A stretch of DNA of 24,768 nt from Methylovulum sp. (GCA_016919605.1 JACXTQ010000300.1:1-24768), one strand, 5' to 3'. Counted from the first letter of the stretch, positions 5,776 through 14,811 are shown. Numbers and translations are program-made. The notes: a model not told the origin generated them from the letters alone.

Positions 5776-7854
5776 TTATTCTTTTTCGGCTTCTTTCATG
5801 CTTAATCTGACGCGGCCTTGGCGGTCAATTTCCAGCACCTTTACGCGTACCATATCGCCTTCATTCAGCTTGTCGCTGACTTTATCGACATGTTCATCGG
5901 AAATTTGCGAGATATGCACCAAACCGTCTTTGCCTGGCAGGATGGTGACGAAAGCGCCAAAATCCATCAGACGGACGACTTTGCCTTCATAGACTTTGCC
6001 GACTTCAACTTCTTCGGTGATTTCCGCGATCATACGGCGGGCTTCTTCACCTGCGGCCTTGTCAACCGAGGCGATCTTAACCACACCATCATCGGTCAGA
6101 TCAACGCTGGCTCCGGTAATTTCGGTAATGCCACGGATAGTCGCGCCGCCTTTGCCGATGACTTCACGGATTTTGCTAGGGTCAATTTTAAAAGTGATGA
6201 TACGCGGTGCGAAGTCGGACATTTCTTCGCGGGTTGAGGCCAAGGCTTTGTTCATTTCACCGAGGATATGCAGGCGGCCTTGTTTGGCTTGCTCTAGTGC
6301 GGTTTGCATGATCTCGGCGGTGATGCCATCAATTTTGATGTCCATTTGCAGGGCGGTGATACCAATTTCGGAACCGGCCACTTTAAAGTCCATGTCACCT
6401 AAATGGTCTTCATCACCCATGATGTCGGACAATACTGCAAAGCGGTCGCCTTCTTTAATCAAGCCCATTGCAATACCGGCGACTGGGGTGCTGATAGGCA
6501 CGCCTGCGTCCATTAATGCCAAGGAACTGCCGCAGACCGAAGCCATTGAGCTGGAACCGTTGGATTCGGTGATTTCAGAAACCACGCGGATGGTGTAAGG
6601 AAATTCTTCCATATTGGGCAATACGGCGGCAACGCCGCGTTTTGCCAAGCGGCCATGACCAATTTCGCGGCGTTTAGGGGAACCGACTTGGCCGGTTTCG
6701 CCAACACTGTATGGAGGGAAGTTGTAGTGCAGCATGAACGGTTCTTTGTATTCACCCGCCAATGCGTCAATGATTTGCGCATCACGTTGTGTGCCTAAGG
6801 TGGCGACCACTAATGCTTGGGTTTCGCCGCGTGTGAACAACGCCGAACCGTGAGTGCGGGGCAATACGCCGGTTCTGATGCTAATCGGGCGAATAGAGTC
6901 TAAAGCCCGTCCATCAATGCGTTTGCTGTCGTTAAGAATGGCGTTACGGACTATTTTCGCTTCCAGATGCTCAATAATCGTGCGGATGGCATTGGCTTGA
7001 TAATCACCGTCAGCGGTCAATTTTTCCACCACGGCGTTTCTGATGGCCTTTAGCTGCTCTTGTCTGATCAATTTTTCGGCAACTTGATAAGCACTGGTAA
7101 TGCTGGCTTCGACTTCATGGGTGACTAGGTTGACCAGTTCCACATTGGCTTCAGGGGCGACCCAAGACACCGCACCTTTACCGGCGGCATTGGCGAACTC
7201 ATTGATGGCGTTAATGGCAATCTGCATAGCCTCATGACCGAACAACACCGCACCTAGCATGATTTCTTCGGACAGGCCTGAGGCTTCGGATTCCACCATC
7301 AGGACGGCATGGGCAGTACCAGCCACCACCAGTGTCAATTGTGAGGTTTTCAGCGTGGCGGGGGAGGGGTTTAATAGGTATTCGCCGTCTTTATAACCCA
7401 CACAGGCGGCGCCGATAGGGCCATTGAAAGGCAGGCCAGATACGGCCAACGCCGCAGACGCGCCTAACAGGGCGGGAATTTCTGGGTCTACTTCGGGGTT
7501 TAAGGACACCACGGTAGCGATAACTTGAACTTCGTTGGTATAGCCTTCAGGGAAAAGCGGGCGTATCGGTCTGTCTATCAAGCGGGACGTTAAAGTTTCT
7601 TGTTCGCTAGGCCGTCCTTCGCGTTTGAAAAAGCCCCCTGGGATTTTTCCGGCGGCGTAGGCTTTTTCTTGATAATTGACGGTCAATGGGAAAAAATCCC
7701 CGCCGCTGGCTTCTTTTTTAGCAACGACGGTGACCAATAAAGTCGTACCACCGACATCGATTATCACAGCACCGTCAGCCTGACGTGCTATCTCGCCCGT
7801 TTCCAGCGTAACTGTTTGCGTGCCGTATTGAAATACTTTCCTGATAGGATTCAC
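5776..7854 (-). CDS. pnp: Polyribonucleotide nucleotidyltransferase (PNPase)
   Basis: The 692-aa PNPase is a phosphorolytic 3'-to-5' exoribonuclease, a trimer and degradosome partner in the cytoplasm. Domains in order are a first RNase PH domain (about 1-145, with FFPLTVNYQEKAYAAGKIPG), an all-helical linker, a catalytic second RNase PH domain (about 320-540, with GSSSMASVCGSSLALMDAG and DILGD-like DIMGDEDHLGDMDFKVAG), a KH domain (about 553-610, GKGG loop) and an S1 domain (about 620-690, VGKVYEGKVVRLMDFGAFV). The start is GTG at 7854 with AAGGA 8 nt upstream, giving the family N-terminus NPIRKVFQYG. It lies 81 bp after rpsO, the usual pairing, with a perfect hairpin in the gap. The C-terminus is a little shorter than in E. 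coli and lacks the Ala-rich tail. Confidence 0.98.
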   Translation of the reverse strand: MNPIRKVFQYGTQTVTLETGEIARQADGAVIIDVGGTTLLVTVVAKKEASGGDFFPLTVNYQEKAYAAGKIPGGFFKREGRPSEQETLTSRLIDRPIRPLFPEGYTNEVQVIATVVSLNPEVDPEIPALLGASAALAVSGLPFNGPIGAACVGYKDGEYLLNPSPATLKTSQLTLVVAGTAHAVLMVESEASGLSEEIMLGAVLFGHEAMQIAINAINEFANAAGKGAVSWVAPEANVELVNLVTHEVEASITSAYQVAEKLIRQEQLKAIRNAVVEKLTADGDYQANAIRTIIEHLEAKIVRNAILNDSKRIDGRALDSIRPISIRTGVLPRTHGSALFTRGETQALVVATLGTQRDAQIIDALAGEYKEPFMLHYNFPPYSVGETGQVGSPKRREIGHGRLAKRGVAAVLPNMEEFPYTIRVVSEITESNGSSSMASVCGSSLALMDAGVPISTPVAGIAMGLIKEGDRFAVLSDIMGDEDHLGDMDFKVAGSEIGITALQMDIKIDGITAEIMQTALEQAKQGRLHILGEMNKALASTREEMSDFAPRIITFKIDPSKIREVIGKGGATIRGITEITGASVDLTDDGVVKIASVDKAAGEEARRMIAEITEEVEVGKVYEGKVVRLMDFGAFVTILPGKDGLVHISQISDEHVDKVSDKLNEGDMVRVKVLEIDRQGRVRLSMKEAEKE

Positions 7855-7882
7855 TATAAGATTCCTTTGTGTAGAGGTTCGG

Positions 7883-7909
7883 GTAGGGATATTGCAACAA
7901 TATCCCTAC
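7883..7909 (-). promoter_or_regulatory. Perfect hairpin in the rpsO-pnp leader
   Basis: GTAGGGATATTG (7883-7894), CAA, CAATATCCCTAC (7898-7909) form 12 uninterrupted pairs with no T tract, so it is not a terminator. In E. coli the pnp leader has a long stem that RNase III cuts to allow PNPase autoregulation. This hairpin, 29 nt before the pnp start, is in the same place and may serve the same purpose. Confidence 0.75.
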
Positions 7910-7935
7910 TGAGGTTGTCGCGTTTCTTGGGTGGC

Positions 7936-8205
7936 TTACTTACGCAGGCCCAGACGTTCAATCAAAGAGCGGTAACGGGCAATATCTTTGTTTTTCAGAT
8001 AATCCAACAATTTACGGCGTTGGTTAACCATACGCAACAAACCACGGCGGGAGTGGTTGTCTTTTTTGTGCGCGGCAAAATGCGGTGTCAAATGCGTGAT
8101 GTGCGCAGTCAATAAGGCAACTTGCACTTCTGGCGAGCCGGTGTCGGTTTCTGATAAACGGTAAGCTTCAACGACCGTCTTTTTTTGTTCTGCTGTAAAT
8201 GGCAT
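7936..8205 (-). CDS. rpsO: 30S ribosomal protein S15
   Basis: The 89-aa S15 is a primary 16S rRNA-binding protein of the small subunit platform and contacts 23S rRNA in an intersubunit bridge. The family core is clear: DTGSPEVQVALLTAHITHLT (about 21-40), HKKDNHSRRGLLRMVNQRR (about 46-64), LDYLK and the C-terminal YRSLIERLGLRK. The length is exactly typical. The ATG at 8205 has AGGGA upstream (about 9 nt). It sits between truB and pnp as in enterics. An apparent terminator upstream (8234-8262) suggests that expression is partly set at that point. Confidence 0.98.
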   Translation of the reverse strand: MPFTAEQKKTVVEAYRLSETDTGSPEVQVALLTAHITHLTPHFAAHKKDNHSRRGLLRMVNQRRKLLDYLKNKDIARYRSLIERLGLRK

Positions 8206-8233
8206 TTTTGCTAATCCCTATAAGATTAAGGTA

Positions 8234-8262
8234 TAAAAAATAAAGCCGCCATCAGGCGACTT
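8234..8262 (-). terminator. Rho-independent terminator or attenuator between truB and rpsO
   Basis: On the minus strand AAGTCGCC, loop TGAT, GGCGGCTT (one mismatch in the stem), followed by TATTTTTTAT. It stands 97 bp after truB and 29 bp before the rpsO start. It would limit read-through from truB, so rpsO-pnp probably also has its own promoter. Confidence 0.7.
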
Positions 8263-8358
8263 AAGAAAATCCCGCCCCACGATAGGGTGTAGGGCAGGGT
8301 GGTCAGAGGACGTTTTTACGCCGCCTGAGTTCGGGGCAGGGGAGCAACTGTTGCACCT

Positions 8359-9261
8359 CTACCCGTTAATATTAAACAACTTTTTTGGGGCTATTTTACC
8401 ATCCAATAGCATTTCCCCCAAACCCAAAAACAGGCTGTCATGGTACAAACGGACACTCCCCGATTCACTGCCAGGAAAGGCGATGGTTTGCCCATAGCGG
8501 ATGCTGATGGCTTGCGCCTCCGATAGTTGCACCGCTGGCAGACCTGACAAAGGTTTATCAACGGCAATCAATGTGTCCAGCAAGCTAGGCATGTCCATCG
8601 CTGACAATTCTTCCAAGGTTTTGGCATTGGCTAAGGAAAATTGTCCGGCCGCTAAACGCCGTAAGGCCGTTACGGTAGCGCAAGTGCCTAAGGCATGACC
8701 TATATCTTCGGCAAGGGAGCGTATATAAGTGCCTTTGGAACAGGCAACCTCTAAGGTTAGGCTATCGGTAGTAAAATCCAGCAACAGCAGTTCAAAAATC
8801 TGGATATGCCGGGCTTGACGCTCTATGGTGATGCCTTCCCTTGCCAATTCATAGAGTTTTTTGCCCTGATGCTTCAAGGCCGAATACATGGGCGGCACTT
8901 GTGCAATGGCTCCGGTAAAGCGTTGCAGACAGGCCAGCAATTCCGCTTGCGTCAACGGCGGCACGGCTTGGGTGTCAACCACCACGCCCTCGGCATCGCC
9001 GGTGTCGGTCATCACGCCCAACTGCATGGTGACTTGATAGCGCTTGTCATCGTCCAGCATCAACCCTGACACTTTGGTGGCCTCACCAAAACACAGCGGC
9101 AACAAACCCGTCGCCAAAGGGTCCAATGCGCCGGTATGGCCGGCCTTATTGGCGTTAAACAAGCTGCGGACTTCCTGCAAGGCCTTGTTGGAAGACACGC
9201 CCAGGCGTTTGTCCAACAAAATGATGCCGTGGATATTCAGGCCAGAGGTGCGTTTGCTCAT
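8359..9261 (-). CDS. truB: tRNA pseudouridine(55) synthase TruB
   Basis: A 300-aa enzyme that isomerises uridine 55 of the T-loop of most tRNAs. The catalytic aspartate is D47 in GHTGALDPLATG (41-52). Further family segments are INGVLLLDK-like IHGIILLDK (10-18), the YSALKHQGKKLYELAR region (about 125-140), CSKGTYIRSLAEDIG (about 174-188) and a C-terminal PUA-like part. The chosen ATG (9261) gives the N-terminus expected from E. coli TruB. A GTG 16 codons upstream (9309) is also open, but neither has a clear ribosome site. It follows rbfA after 162 bp, which include a small hairpin. Confidence 0.96.
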   Translation of the reverse strand: MSKRTSGLNIHGIILLDKRLGVSSNKALQEVRSLFNANKAGHTGALDPLATGLLPLCFGEATKVSGLMLDDDKRYQVTMQLGVMTDTGDAEGVVVDTQAVPPLTQAELLACLQRFTGAIAQVPPMYSALKHQGKKLYELAREGITIERQARHIQIFELLLLDFTTDSLTLEVACSKGTYIRSLAEDIGHALGTCATVTALRRLAAGQFSLANAKTLEELSAMDMPSLLDTLIAVDKPLSGLPAVQLSEAQAISIRYGQTIAFPGSESGSVRLYHDSLFLGLGEMLLDGKIAPKKLFNING

Positions 9262-9333
9262 TAATTTAAAAAACGGTGTGAAAACGGATGATATGCGGCC
9301 TATAGCCACATATCATCAATGACTTGCCGCCAA

Positions 9334-9352
9334 CAACCTGATAGTCAGGTTG
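9334..9352. other. Short perfect inverted repeat between rbfA and truB
   Basis: CAACCTGA (9334-9341), TAG, TCAGGTTG (9345-9352). It is an 8-bp stem with a 3-nt loop and no T tract on either strand, so it is more likely an intercistronic RNA structure than a terminator. Confidence 0.5.
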
Positions 9353-9423
9353 GTTGTTCAAGCAATACCGCCCGCTATCGATAGAATAACGGGGGCGTGA
9401 TAACCCATCGTGACTGGTAACGA

Positions 9424-9795
9424 CTAGGAGTCGTCCTCTGGCAACTCCTTCGCCACTTCACTCAACAACGCCGCCACCCGCATCCCCGTATCGAAGGAAT
9501 CATCGTAATGGAAACGCAGTTCAGCGATATGGCGCAGGCGCATCCGTTTGGCGAGTTCATGGCGAATTTGCGGAGCCAACTCGTTCAGGCATTTTTGATT
9601 GGCGCGTTTGCCCGCTTCATCGACATTCAACACGGTGAAGTAGACTTTCGCCACCGCTAGGTCACGAGTGACTTCAACTTCGTTGATGGTGACAAAACCC
9701 AGCCTAGGGTCATCAATATCGCGTTGCAGAATGAACGAGAGTTCTTTCTGCATTTGCGAGGAGACGCGGTCTTTACGACCATACTCTTTACCCAT
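9424..9795 (-). CDS. rbfA: 30S ribosome-binding factor RbfA
   Basis: The 123-aa RbfA has a KH-like fold, binds the maturing 30S subunit near helix 1 of 16S rRNA and is needed for 17S processing and cold adaptation. Visible are the family start GRKDRVSSQMQKELSFIL, the core DPRLGFVTINEVEVTRDLAVAKVYFTV (residues 29-55) and the ending LRHIAELRFHYDDSFDTGMRV. The length is typical. The ATG at 9795 lies 2 bp after the infB stop, so it is probably translationally coupled. Confidence 0.97.
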   Translation of the reverse strand: MGKEYGRKDRVSSQMQKELSFILQRDIDDPRLGFVTINEVEVTRDLAVAKVYFTVLNVDEAGKRANQKCLNELAPQIRHELAKRMRLRHIAELRFHYDDSFDTGMRVAALLSEVAKELPEDDS

Positions 9796-9797
9796 AC

Positions 9798-12578
9798 TTA
9801 CAATACCCGTTTGACTTCTGTGCGTTCAAAGACTTCGATTTGGTCGCCTGCCTGCACGTCGTTGTAGTTTTTCACGCCGATACCGCATTCCATGCCCATT
9901 TTGACTTCTGACGCATCGTCTTTAAAGCGGCGTAAGGATTCCAATTGGCCTTCAAAAATCACCACGTTCTCGCGTAGGACGCGGATAGGTAGGTTACGTT
10001 TGACATAACCGTCAATGACCATACAGCCGGCAATCGCACCGAATTTAGGTGAACGGAAGACGTCGCGCACTTCGGCCAAGCCGACGATATGTTCCCTAAT
10101 TTCAGGGGCCAGCATACCGCTGATGGATTTTTTGACTTCATCAATCGCATCATAAATGACGCTGTAATAATGCAAATCCACGCCTTTTTCTTCGATTAGT
10201 TTCCGTGAAGTGGCATCGGCCCGCACGTTAAAGCCGATCAAAATCGCACCGGAAGCCAATGCCAAGTTGACATCGCCTTCGTTGATACCACCGACACCGC
10301 CAAAAATGACCTTAACTTCCACTTCATCGTTCGATAAGGCGACTAATGAACCACGTAAGGCTTCTAAGCTGCCTTGTACATCGGTTTTAATGACTAAGTT
10401 GACGCTCGCCAACTCACCTGCGGTCATGCGTGAGAACACCTCATCCAATTTGGAGGCTTGTTGGGCGGCATGGCGGCTGAACTTCTTACGATCTTCACGG
10501 TGTTTTGCCAAGTCTTTGGCAACCCGTTCGTTTTGTACCACTAAGAATTCATCACCTGCGTTGGGTGTGCCGGATAGGCCTAAGATTTCCACAGGCACCG
10601 AAGGGCCTGCTTCTTTGATGGCTTTGCCGTTTTCGTTGAACATAGCACGGACACGGCCATATTCATGGCCACATAAAACCATTTGTCCGTTTTCTAAAGT
10701 ACCTTTTTGAATTAACACGGTAGCCACCGCGCCACGGCCTTTATCTAAGCGTGATTCGATGACAATACCGGATGCGGCACCTTCAATTGGCGCTTTCAGC
10801 TCCAAAATTTCGGTTTGGACAATCAAGGCTTCGATCAGGTCATCAATACCCGCGCCAGTTTTGGCGGATATTTTTAAGAATTGGACATCACCGCCCCATT
10901 CTTCCGCTAATACGTTGATCGTTGACAACTCCTGCATTACTTTGTCGGGATTGGCTTCGGGCTTGTCGATTTTGTTCATGGCGACAATAATCGGCACATT
11001 CGCCGCCCTGGCATGTTCAACCGCTTCTTTAGTTTGTGGCATTACGCCATCATCGGCAGCCACCACCACGATGACCACGTCCGTGACATCAGCGCCCCGC
11101 GCCCGCATGGCGGTAAACGCCGCGTGGCCTGGAGTGTCAAGGAACGTGACCGCACCGTGGTCGGTTTTTACCTGATACGCACCAATATGCTGGGTAATGC
11201 CGCCTGCTTCGCCTGCGGCGACGCGAGTTTTGCGGATATAATCCAACAACGAGGTCTTGCCGTGATCAACATGGCCCATGATGGTGACGATAGGGGCGCG
11301 GGGCAATTCAATGCGGTTATCTTCCATCAGAACTTCGGCGAGCATTTCTTGTTCAAGATCGTCATCGCTTTGCATGATGGGTTTATGACCCATATCTTCA
11401 ACCAAAATCGCGGCAGTTTCTTGGTCGATACTTTGGTTGATGGTCGCCATGATGCCTAATTTCATCAAATGTTTGATGACTAACGCGGCTTTGACGCTCA
11501 TTTTTTGTGCTAAATCGGAGACGATAATCATCTCAGGAATGGTGACTTCCTTAACGATGGGTGCCACGGGCATTTCAAACTGATGGCGGTTTTCAGAAGG
11601 CATACTGACACGGGCATTTTGCTTGCCTTTCTTTTTACCTTTTTTGTTGTCTTTAGCAGAGGAGCCACGCGTAGAGGAAGAGCCTTCTTCCTGTTTTTTC
11701 TTATAGGCTTCTTGTTGTTTGGCAGCCGCTTGTTGCCGGACTTTTTCGGCGTTTTTCTTGATGGATTCTTCCAAACGGCGTTCTTTTTCCTGTTGTTTTT
11801 TCCTGACTTCGTCAGTTTCTTTAGCCTTAATCGGTTTGTCCTGTTTGACTTTTTTGTCGTCCTTAATTTTTATCGTCGAGAATTTTTCTTCAGGGTCGAG
11901 ATCATCGATAAAATCGGCTTCAGCTTCGGTGCCAGGTTTCGCTTCCGTAGCCTTTGCTTTGGGCGTATGGTCGGCTTTGGGTTTGTTGTCTGGTTTAGAT
12001 TTTGGCTTGTCTTGTACGGTGTTTGCGCTCACGGTCTCAACCTCTGGAGTAGACTCAGGTTCATTGACCAGCCCGACCGCTGGCACTGGTGCTTCCACGG
12101 TTTTTGCAACCGCAACTACCGCCTCTTGTACAGGCTCAGGAACCACAACCTCGACTGCCGTCTCAGCGACAGGTGACACAGTTTCAGGTATCGGTGGCAC
12201 AACGTCCGGCTGCACGGCCTGGGGTTGCACAACTTCTTTCGGCGTGACCACTGCGCTAGGCTCGGCACGCTTGATAAATGTTTTCTTTTTGCGTACTTCA
12301 ACGCTGATCGTTTTGGCGGAATTACCCGGTGCAGTGGCTTGTTTAATTTCCGTCACTTTCCGCCGTTCCAGCGTGACCCGTCTGGGTGAACCTGCCGCAG
12401 TGTCTTCGGGCTTGCCGTGACGTTTGCGCAAATGTCCGAGCAATTGCATTTTTTCATCTTCACTGATGACATCATCAGGGGAGCTGGCAGACAATCCTGC
12501 TTCTTTCAGTTGTTCCAATAATCGTTCCAAAGGTATTTTAACTACCTCCGCTAACTGCCGTACCGTTTTATCGCTCAT
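9798..12578 (-). CDS. infB: Translation initiation factor IF-2
   Basis: The 926-aa GTPase brings fMet-tRNA to the 30S P site and promotes subunit joining. In order: an N-terminal IF2_N domain (1-50, SDKTVRQLAEVVKIPLERLL), a long linker rich in Pro/Val/Glu then Lys (about 70-330), a second IF2_N domain (about 340-400), the G domain with GHVDHGKT (435-442), DTPGH (481-485) and NKID (535-538), then domains II-IV ending in the fMet-tRNA-binding C2 barrel. I chose ATG 12578 because GGGGGAG precedes it by 5 nt; a frame extending to 12626 overlaps nusA and has no support. The nusA stop is 13 bp upstream. The linker is longer than in E. coli. Its opposite strand yields spurious open frames. Confidence 0.98.
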   Translation of the reverse strand: MSDKTVRQLAEVVKIPLERLLEQLKEAGLSASSPDDVISEDEKMQLLGHLRKRHGKPEDTAAGSPRRVTLERRKVTEIKQATAPGNSAKTISVEVRKKKTFIKRAEPSAVVTPKEVVQPQAVQPDVVPPIPETVSPVAETAVEVVVPEPVQEAVVAVAKTVEAPVPAVGLVNEPESTPEVETVSANTVQDKPKSKPDNKPKADHTPKAKATEAKPGTEAEADFIDDLDPEEKFSTIKIKDDKKVKQDKPIKAKETDEVRKKQQEKERRLEESIKKNAEKVRQQAAAKQQEAYKKKQEEGSSSTRGSSAKDNKKGKKKGKQNARVSMPSENRHQFEMPVAPIVKEVTIPEMIIVSDLAQKMSVKAALVIKHLMKLGIMATINQSIDQETAAILVEDMGHKPIMQSDDDLEQEMLAEVLMEDNRIELPRAPIVTIMGHVDHGKTSLLDYIRKTRVAAGEAGGITQHIGAYQVKTDHGAVTFLDTPGHAAFTAMRARGADVTDVVIVVVAADDGVMPQTKEAVEHARAANVPIIVAMNKIDKPEANPDKVMQELSTINVLAEEWGGDVQFLKISAKTGAGIDDLIEALIVQTEILELKAPIEGAASGIVIESRLDKGRGAVATVLIQKGTLENGQMVLCGHEYGRVRAMFNENGKAIKEAGPSVPVEILGLSGTPNAGDEFLVVQNERVAKDLAKHREDRKKFSRHAAQQASKLDEVFSRMTAGELASVNLVIKTDVQGSLEALRGSLVALSNDEVEVKVIFGGVGGINEGDVNLALASGAILIGFNVRADATSRKLIEEKGVDLHYYSVIYDAIDEVKKSISGMLAPEIREHIVGLAEVRDVFRSPKFGAIAGCMVIDGYVKRNLPIRVLRENVVIFEGQLESLRRFKDDASEVKMGMECGIGVKNYNDVQAGDQIEVFERTEVKRVL

Positions 12579-12591
12579 TATGCTCCCCCTT

Positions 12592-14106
12592 TTACTCGCT
12601 CTGTGCCTCGGCAAACCAAGGCTCACGCGCCTTCATAATCAATTTTGCCGCTCTTTCTTCAGTGATACCCGAAAAATTCAACAAGTCATCTATTGATTGC
12701 TCTGCCAAATCATCCATTGTCACAATACCTTGGCTTGCCAATTCGTAAGCCAAATCATCATCCATACCTTCCATTGCCAATAAATCTTCCGCCGGATGCA
12801 CTGTTTCCCTTGTCTCTTCGGCGGCAATCGCGCTAATTAATAAGGCATCTTTAGCACGGCTACGCAACTCATTGACAATATCTTCGTCAAACCCTTCGAT
12901 GTCCAACATTTCACTTACTGGAACGTAAGCGATTTCTTCGACCGTGTTAAAACCGACTTCCGCGAGAATTTGGGCGATATCGTCATCAATATCCAGCTGA
13001 TCCATAAACATTTGCTTGACTTTGGCAAGTTCGGCCTCGCTGTTCAGCTCAGCTTTCGATGCGTCAATGACGTTCAGCTCCCACCCGGTCAGTTGCGAAG
13101 CTAGGCGGACATTTTGGCCGCCACGGCCTATAGCTTGTGACAAATTGTCTGCACCTACCGCCAAATCCATGCTGTGTTTATCTTCGTCAACAATAATGGA
13201 TTGGATTTCCGCAGGCGACATCGCGTTGATTACAAATTGGGCTTCGCTAGGATGCCAAAGGATGATGTCCACACGCTCGCCGGCCAGTTCGTTAGTGACG
13301 GATTGTACTCTGGCTCCACGCATACCCACACAGGAACCGACAGGATCTAAGCGCGGATCGTTGCTTTTGACCGCCAATTTGGCTCTGGAACCGGGGTCTC
13401 GCGCTGCACCCATAATGGAAATGGTGCCTTCAGCAATTTCCGGTACTTCCAAGCGGAATAGGGCTATCAATAATTCGGGGGCGGTGCGGCTGACGAACAG
13501 TTGCGGCCCGCGTTGCTCTAGGCGTACATCCTTAAGGTAGCCACGAACGCGGTCACCGATACGGATAGCTTCACGCGGGATCATGTCTTCTTTGGCGATA
13601 AAGGCTTCAATGTGCCCGCCCAAATCTAAGAATACGCTACCTTTTTCAATGCGCTTGACAATGCCCGTGACCAATTCACCGATGCGTGACTTATAAGCAT
13701 CGACAATTTTTTTGCGTTCGGCTTCGCGGACTTTTTGGATAATGGCTTGCTTGGCATGTTGTGCGGCAATGCGCCCAAAATCTACCGAATCAATCTCTTC
13801 TTCGACCTTATCGCCGATGTTGATGTTTGGATCATCCATTTGCGCTACTTCCAATAGCACTTGCGTGGTTGGAAATTCAACATCGCCAATACAAGCAGGG
13901 TTCGGTGCGACCACTTCCCATTGTCTATAAGTCTTATAATCGCCGGTTTTGCGGTCAATGGCAACGCGGGCCATGATGGTGTTGACATGGCGCTTGATAG
14001 TAGCTGCTTCCAGTGCCGATTCTATTGCTTGAAAAACCACTTCCTTGTCAATTTCCTTTTCATTGGAAAAGACCTCCACCACCAATAAAATTTCTTTATT
14101 TGCCAC
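12592..14106 (-). CDS. nusA: Transcription termination/antitermination factor NusA
   Basis: The 504-aa NusA binds RNA polymerase and nascent RNA and modulates pausing, termination and antitermination. Domains: N-terminal polymerase-binding domain (1-130, starting NKEILLVVEVFSNEK), S1 (about 135-200, GELVTGIVKRIEKGSVFLDL), KH1-KH2 (about 225-345, DPVGSCVGMRGARVQ and AIGRGGQNVRLASQLTGW), and two C-terminal acidic helix-hairpin-helix repeats (about 365-500) as in E. coli. The GTG start at 14106 has GGAG 6 nt upstream and overlaps the end of rimP by 11 bp, so the two are coupled. The order rimP-nusA-infB is conserved across bacteria. Confidence 0.98.
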   Translation of the reverse strand: MANKEILLVVEVFSNEKEIDKEVVFQAIESALEAATIKRHVNTIMARVAIDRKTGDYKTYRQWEVVAPNPACIGDVEFPTTQVLLEVAQMDDPNINIGDKVEEEIDSVDFGRIAAQHAKQAIIQKVREAERKKIVDAYKSRIGELVTGIVKRIEKGSVFLDLGGHIEAFIAKEDMIPREAIRIGDRVRGYLKDVRLEQRGPQLFVSRTAPELLIALFRLEVPEIAEGTISIMGAARDPGSRAKLAVKSNDPRLDPVGSCVGMRGARVQSVTNELAGERVDIILWHPSEAQFVINAMSPAEIQSIIVDEDKHSMDLAVGADNLSQAIGRGGQNVRLASQLTGWELNVIDASKAELNSEAELAKVKQMFMDQLDIDDDIAQILAEVGFNTVEEIAYVPVSEMLDIEGFDEDIVNELRSRAKDALLISAIAAEETRETVHPAEDLLAMEGMDDDLAYELASQGIVTMDDLAEQSIDDLLNFSGITEERAAKLIMKAREPWFAEAQSE

Positions 14107-14596
14107 TTCGAGCTCCTTTTTCGATGTTTTGATTCAATAAACTATAATCAGGCACCAATCGCGCTTTGCTCATCGCACTGAACGGCACCGCAAAAATCTC
14201 GTCCCCTTCCTTAAGGGTCACCACATCGTCCACAACACCTTCAATCGAGCCCTTGATCTTTTTACGATTTTCTATAGGCTTAAACAAATTGACCAAAACC
14301 GTGCTGCCGATAAAGCGTTCGAATTGGCTAATTTTAAAAAATGGCCGATCTTCACCTGGGGAGGAAACTTCCAGTTGATAGTTGCCCGGAATCGGGTCTT
14401 CGACATCCAAAACGCCACTGACCTGATGGCTGACTTTGGAGCAGTCGTCAACTAAGATGCCGTTTTCGCTATCAATATAAATTCTTAACAGACCGTGCTT
14501 GGGATGCGGATGATAGTCTATGCCGACACATTCATAACCTAAACCTTCAACAACTGGCTCGATCAAGTTGACCAAATGCTCAGGAGCCTGTTTCAT
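14096..14596 (-). CDS. rimP: Ribosome maturation factor RimP
   Basis: The 166-aa RimP helps assemble the 30S subunit (S12/S19 incorporation). Family marks are LVNLIEPVVEGLGYECVGID, LRIYIDSENGILVDDCSKVS, the near-invariant QVSGVLDVEDPIPGNYQLEV and SSPGEDRPFF, and the C-terminal SM-like barrel (GVVDDVVTLKEGDEIFAVPF). The ATG at 14596 is preferred because GGGG lies 6 nt upstream; a GTG four codons earlier (14608) has no ribosome site. It is the first protein gene of the nusA operon, only 24 bp downstream of an intrinsic terminator. Confidence 0.95.
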   Translation of the reverse strand: MKQAPEHLVNLIEPVVEGLGYECVGIDYHPHPKHGLLRIYIDSENGILVDDCSKVSHQVSGVLDVEDPIPGNYQLEVSSPGEDRPFFKISQFERFIGSTVLVNLFKPIENRKKIKGSIEGVVDDVVTLKEGDEIFAVPFSAMSKARLVPDYSLLNQNIEKGARSGK

Positions 14597-14620
14597 TTTG
14601 TTCCCCACTTACTTGCGCAC

Positions 14621-14645
14621 AAAAAAAAAGAGCCAAAGGGCTCTT
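14621..14645 (-). terminator. Second terminator between tRNA-fMet and rimP
   Basis: On the minus strand AAGAGCC, loop CTTT, GGCTCTT, then a run of T (14621-14629). It ends 24 bp before the rimP ATG. It must be bypassed, or a promoter must lie between it and the gene, for rimP-nusA to be made. Confidence 0.88.
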
Positions 14646-14690
14646 CCATTAACAACCGATTGTAAGCTTCCCATATCCGAAGCCCTGAAA

Positions 14691-14714
14691 ATAAAAAACC
14701 CCAAAATGGGGTTT
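14691..14714 (-). terminator. Terminator directly after tRNA-fMet
   Basis: On the minus strand AAACCCCA, loop TTT, TGGGGTTT, then TTTTT and ATTTT. It starts 7 bp after the tRNA CCA end. Confidence 0.88.
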
Positions 14715-14721
14715 CTTGATC

Positions 14722-14798
<77 letters not shown>

Positions 14799-14811
14799 AT
14801 TGATTTGAGCT

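Noticed and set aside
8344..8354. Small palindrome GCAACTGTTGC at the end of truB
   Set aside because: It is too short and has no run of T or conserved context; it is likely chance.
11583..12420. Long + strand frames opposite infB
   Set aside because: They mirror the repetitive, Lys/Glu-rich linker of IF-2, so they are composition artefacts with Phe/Ser-rich translations.
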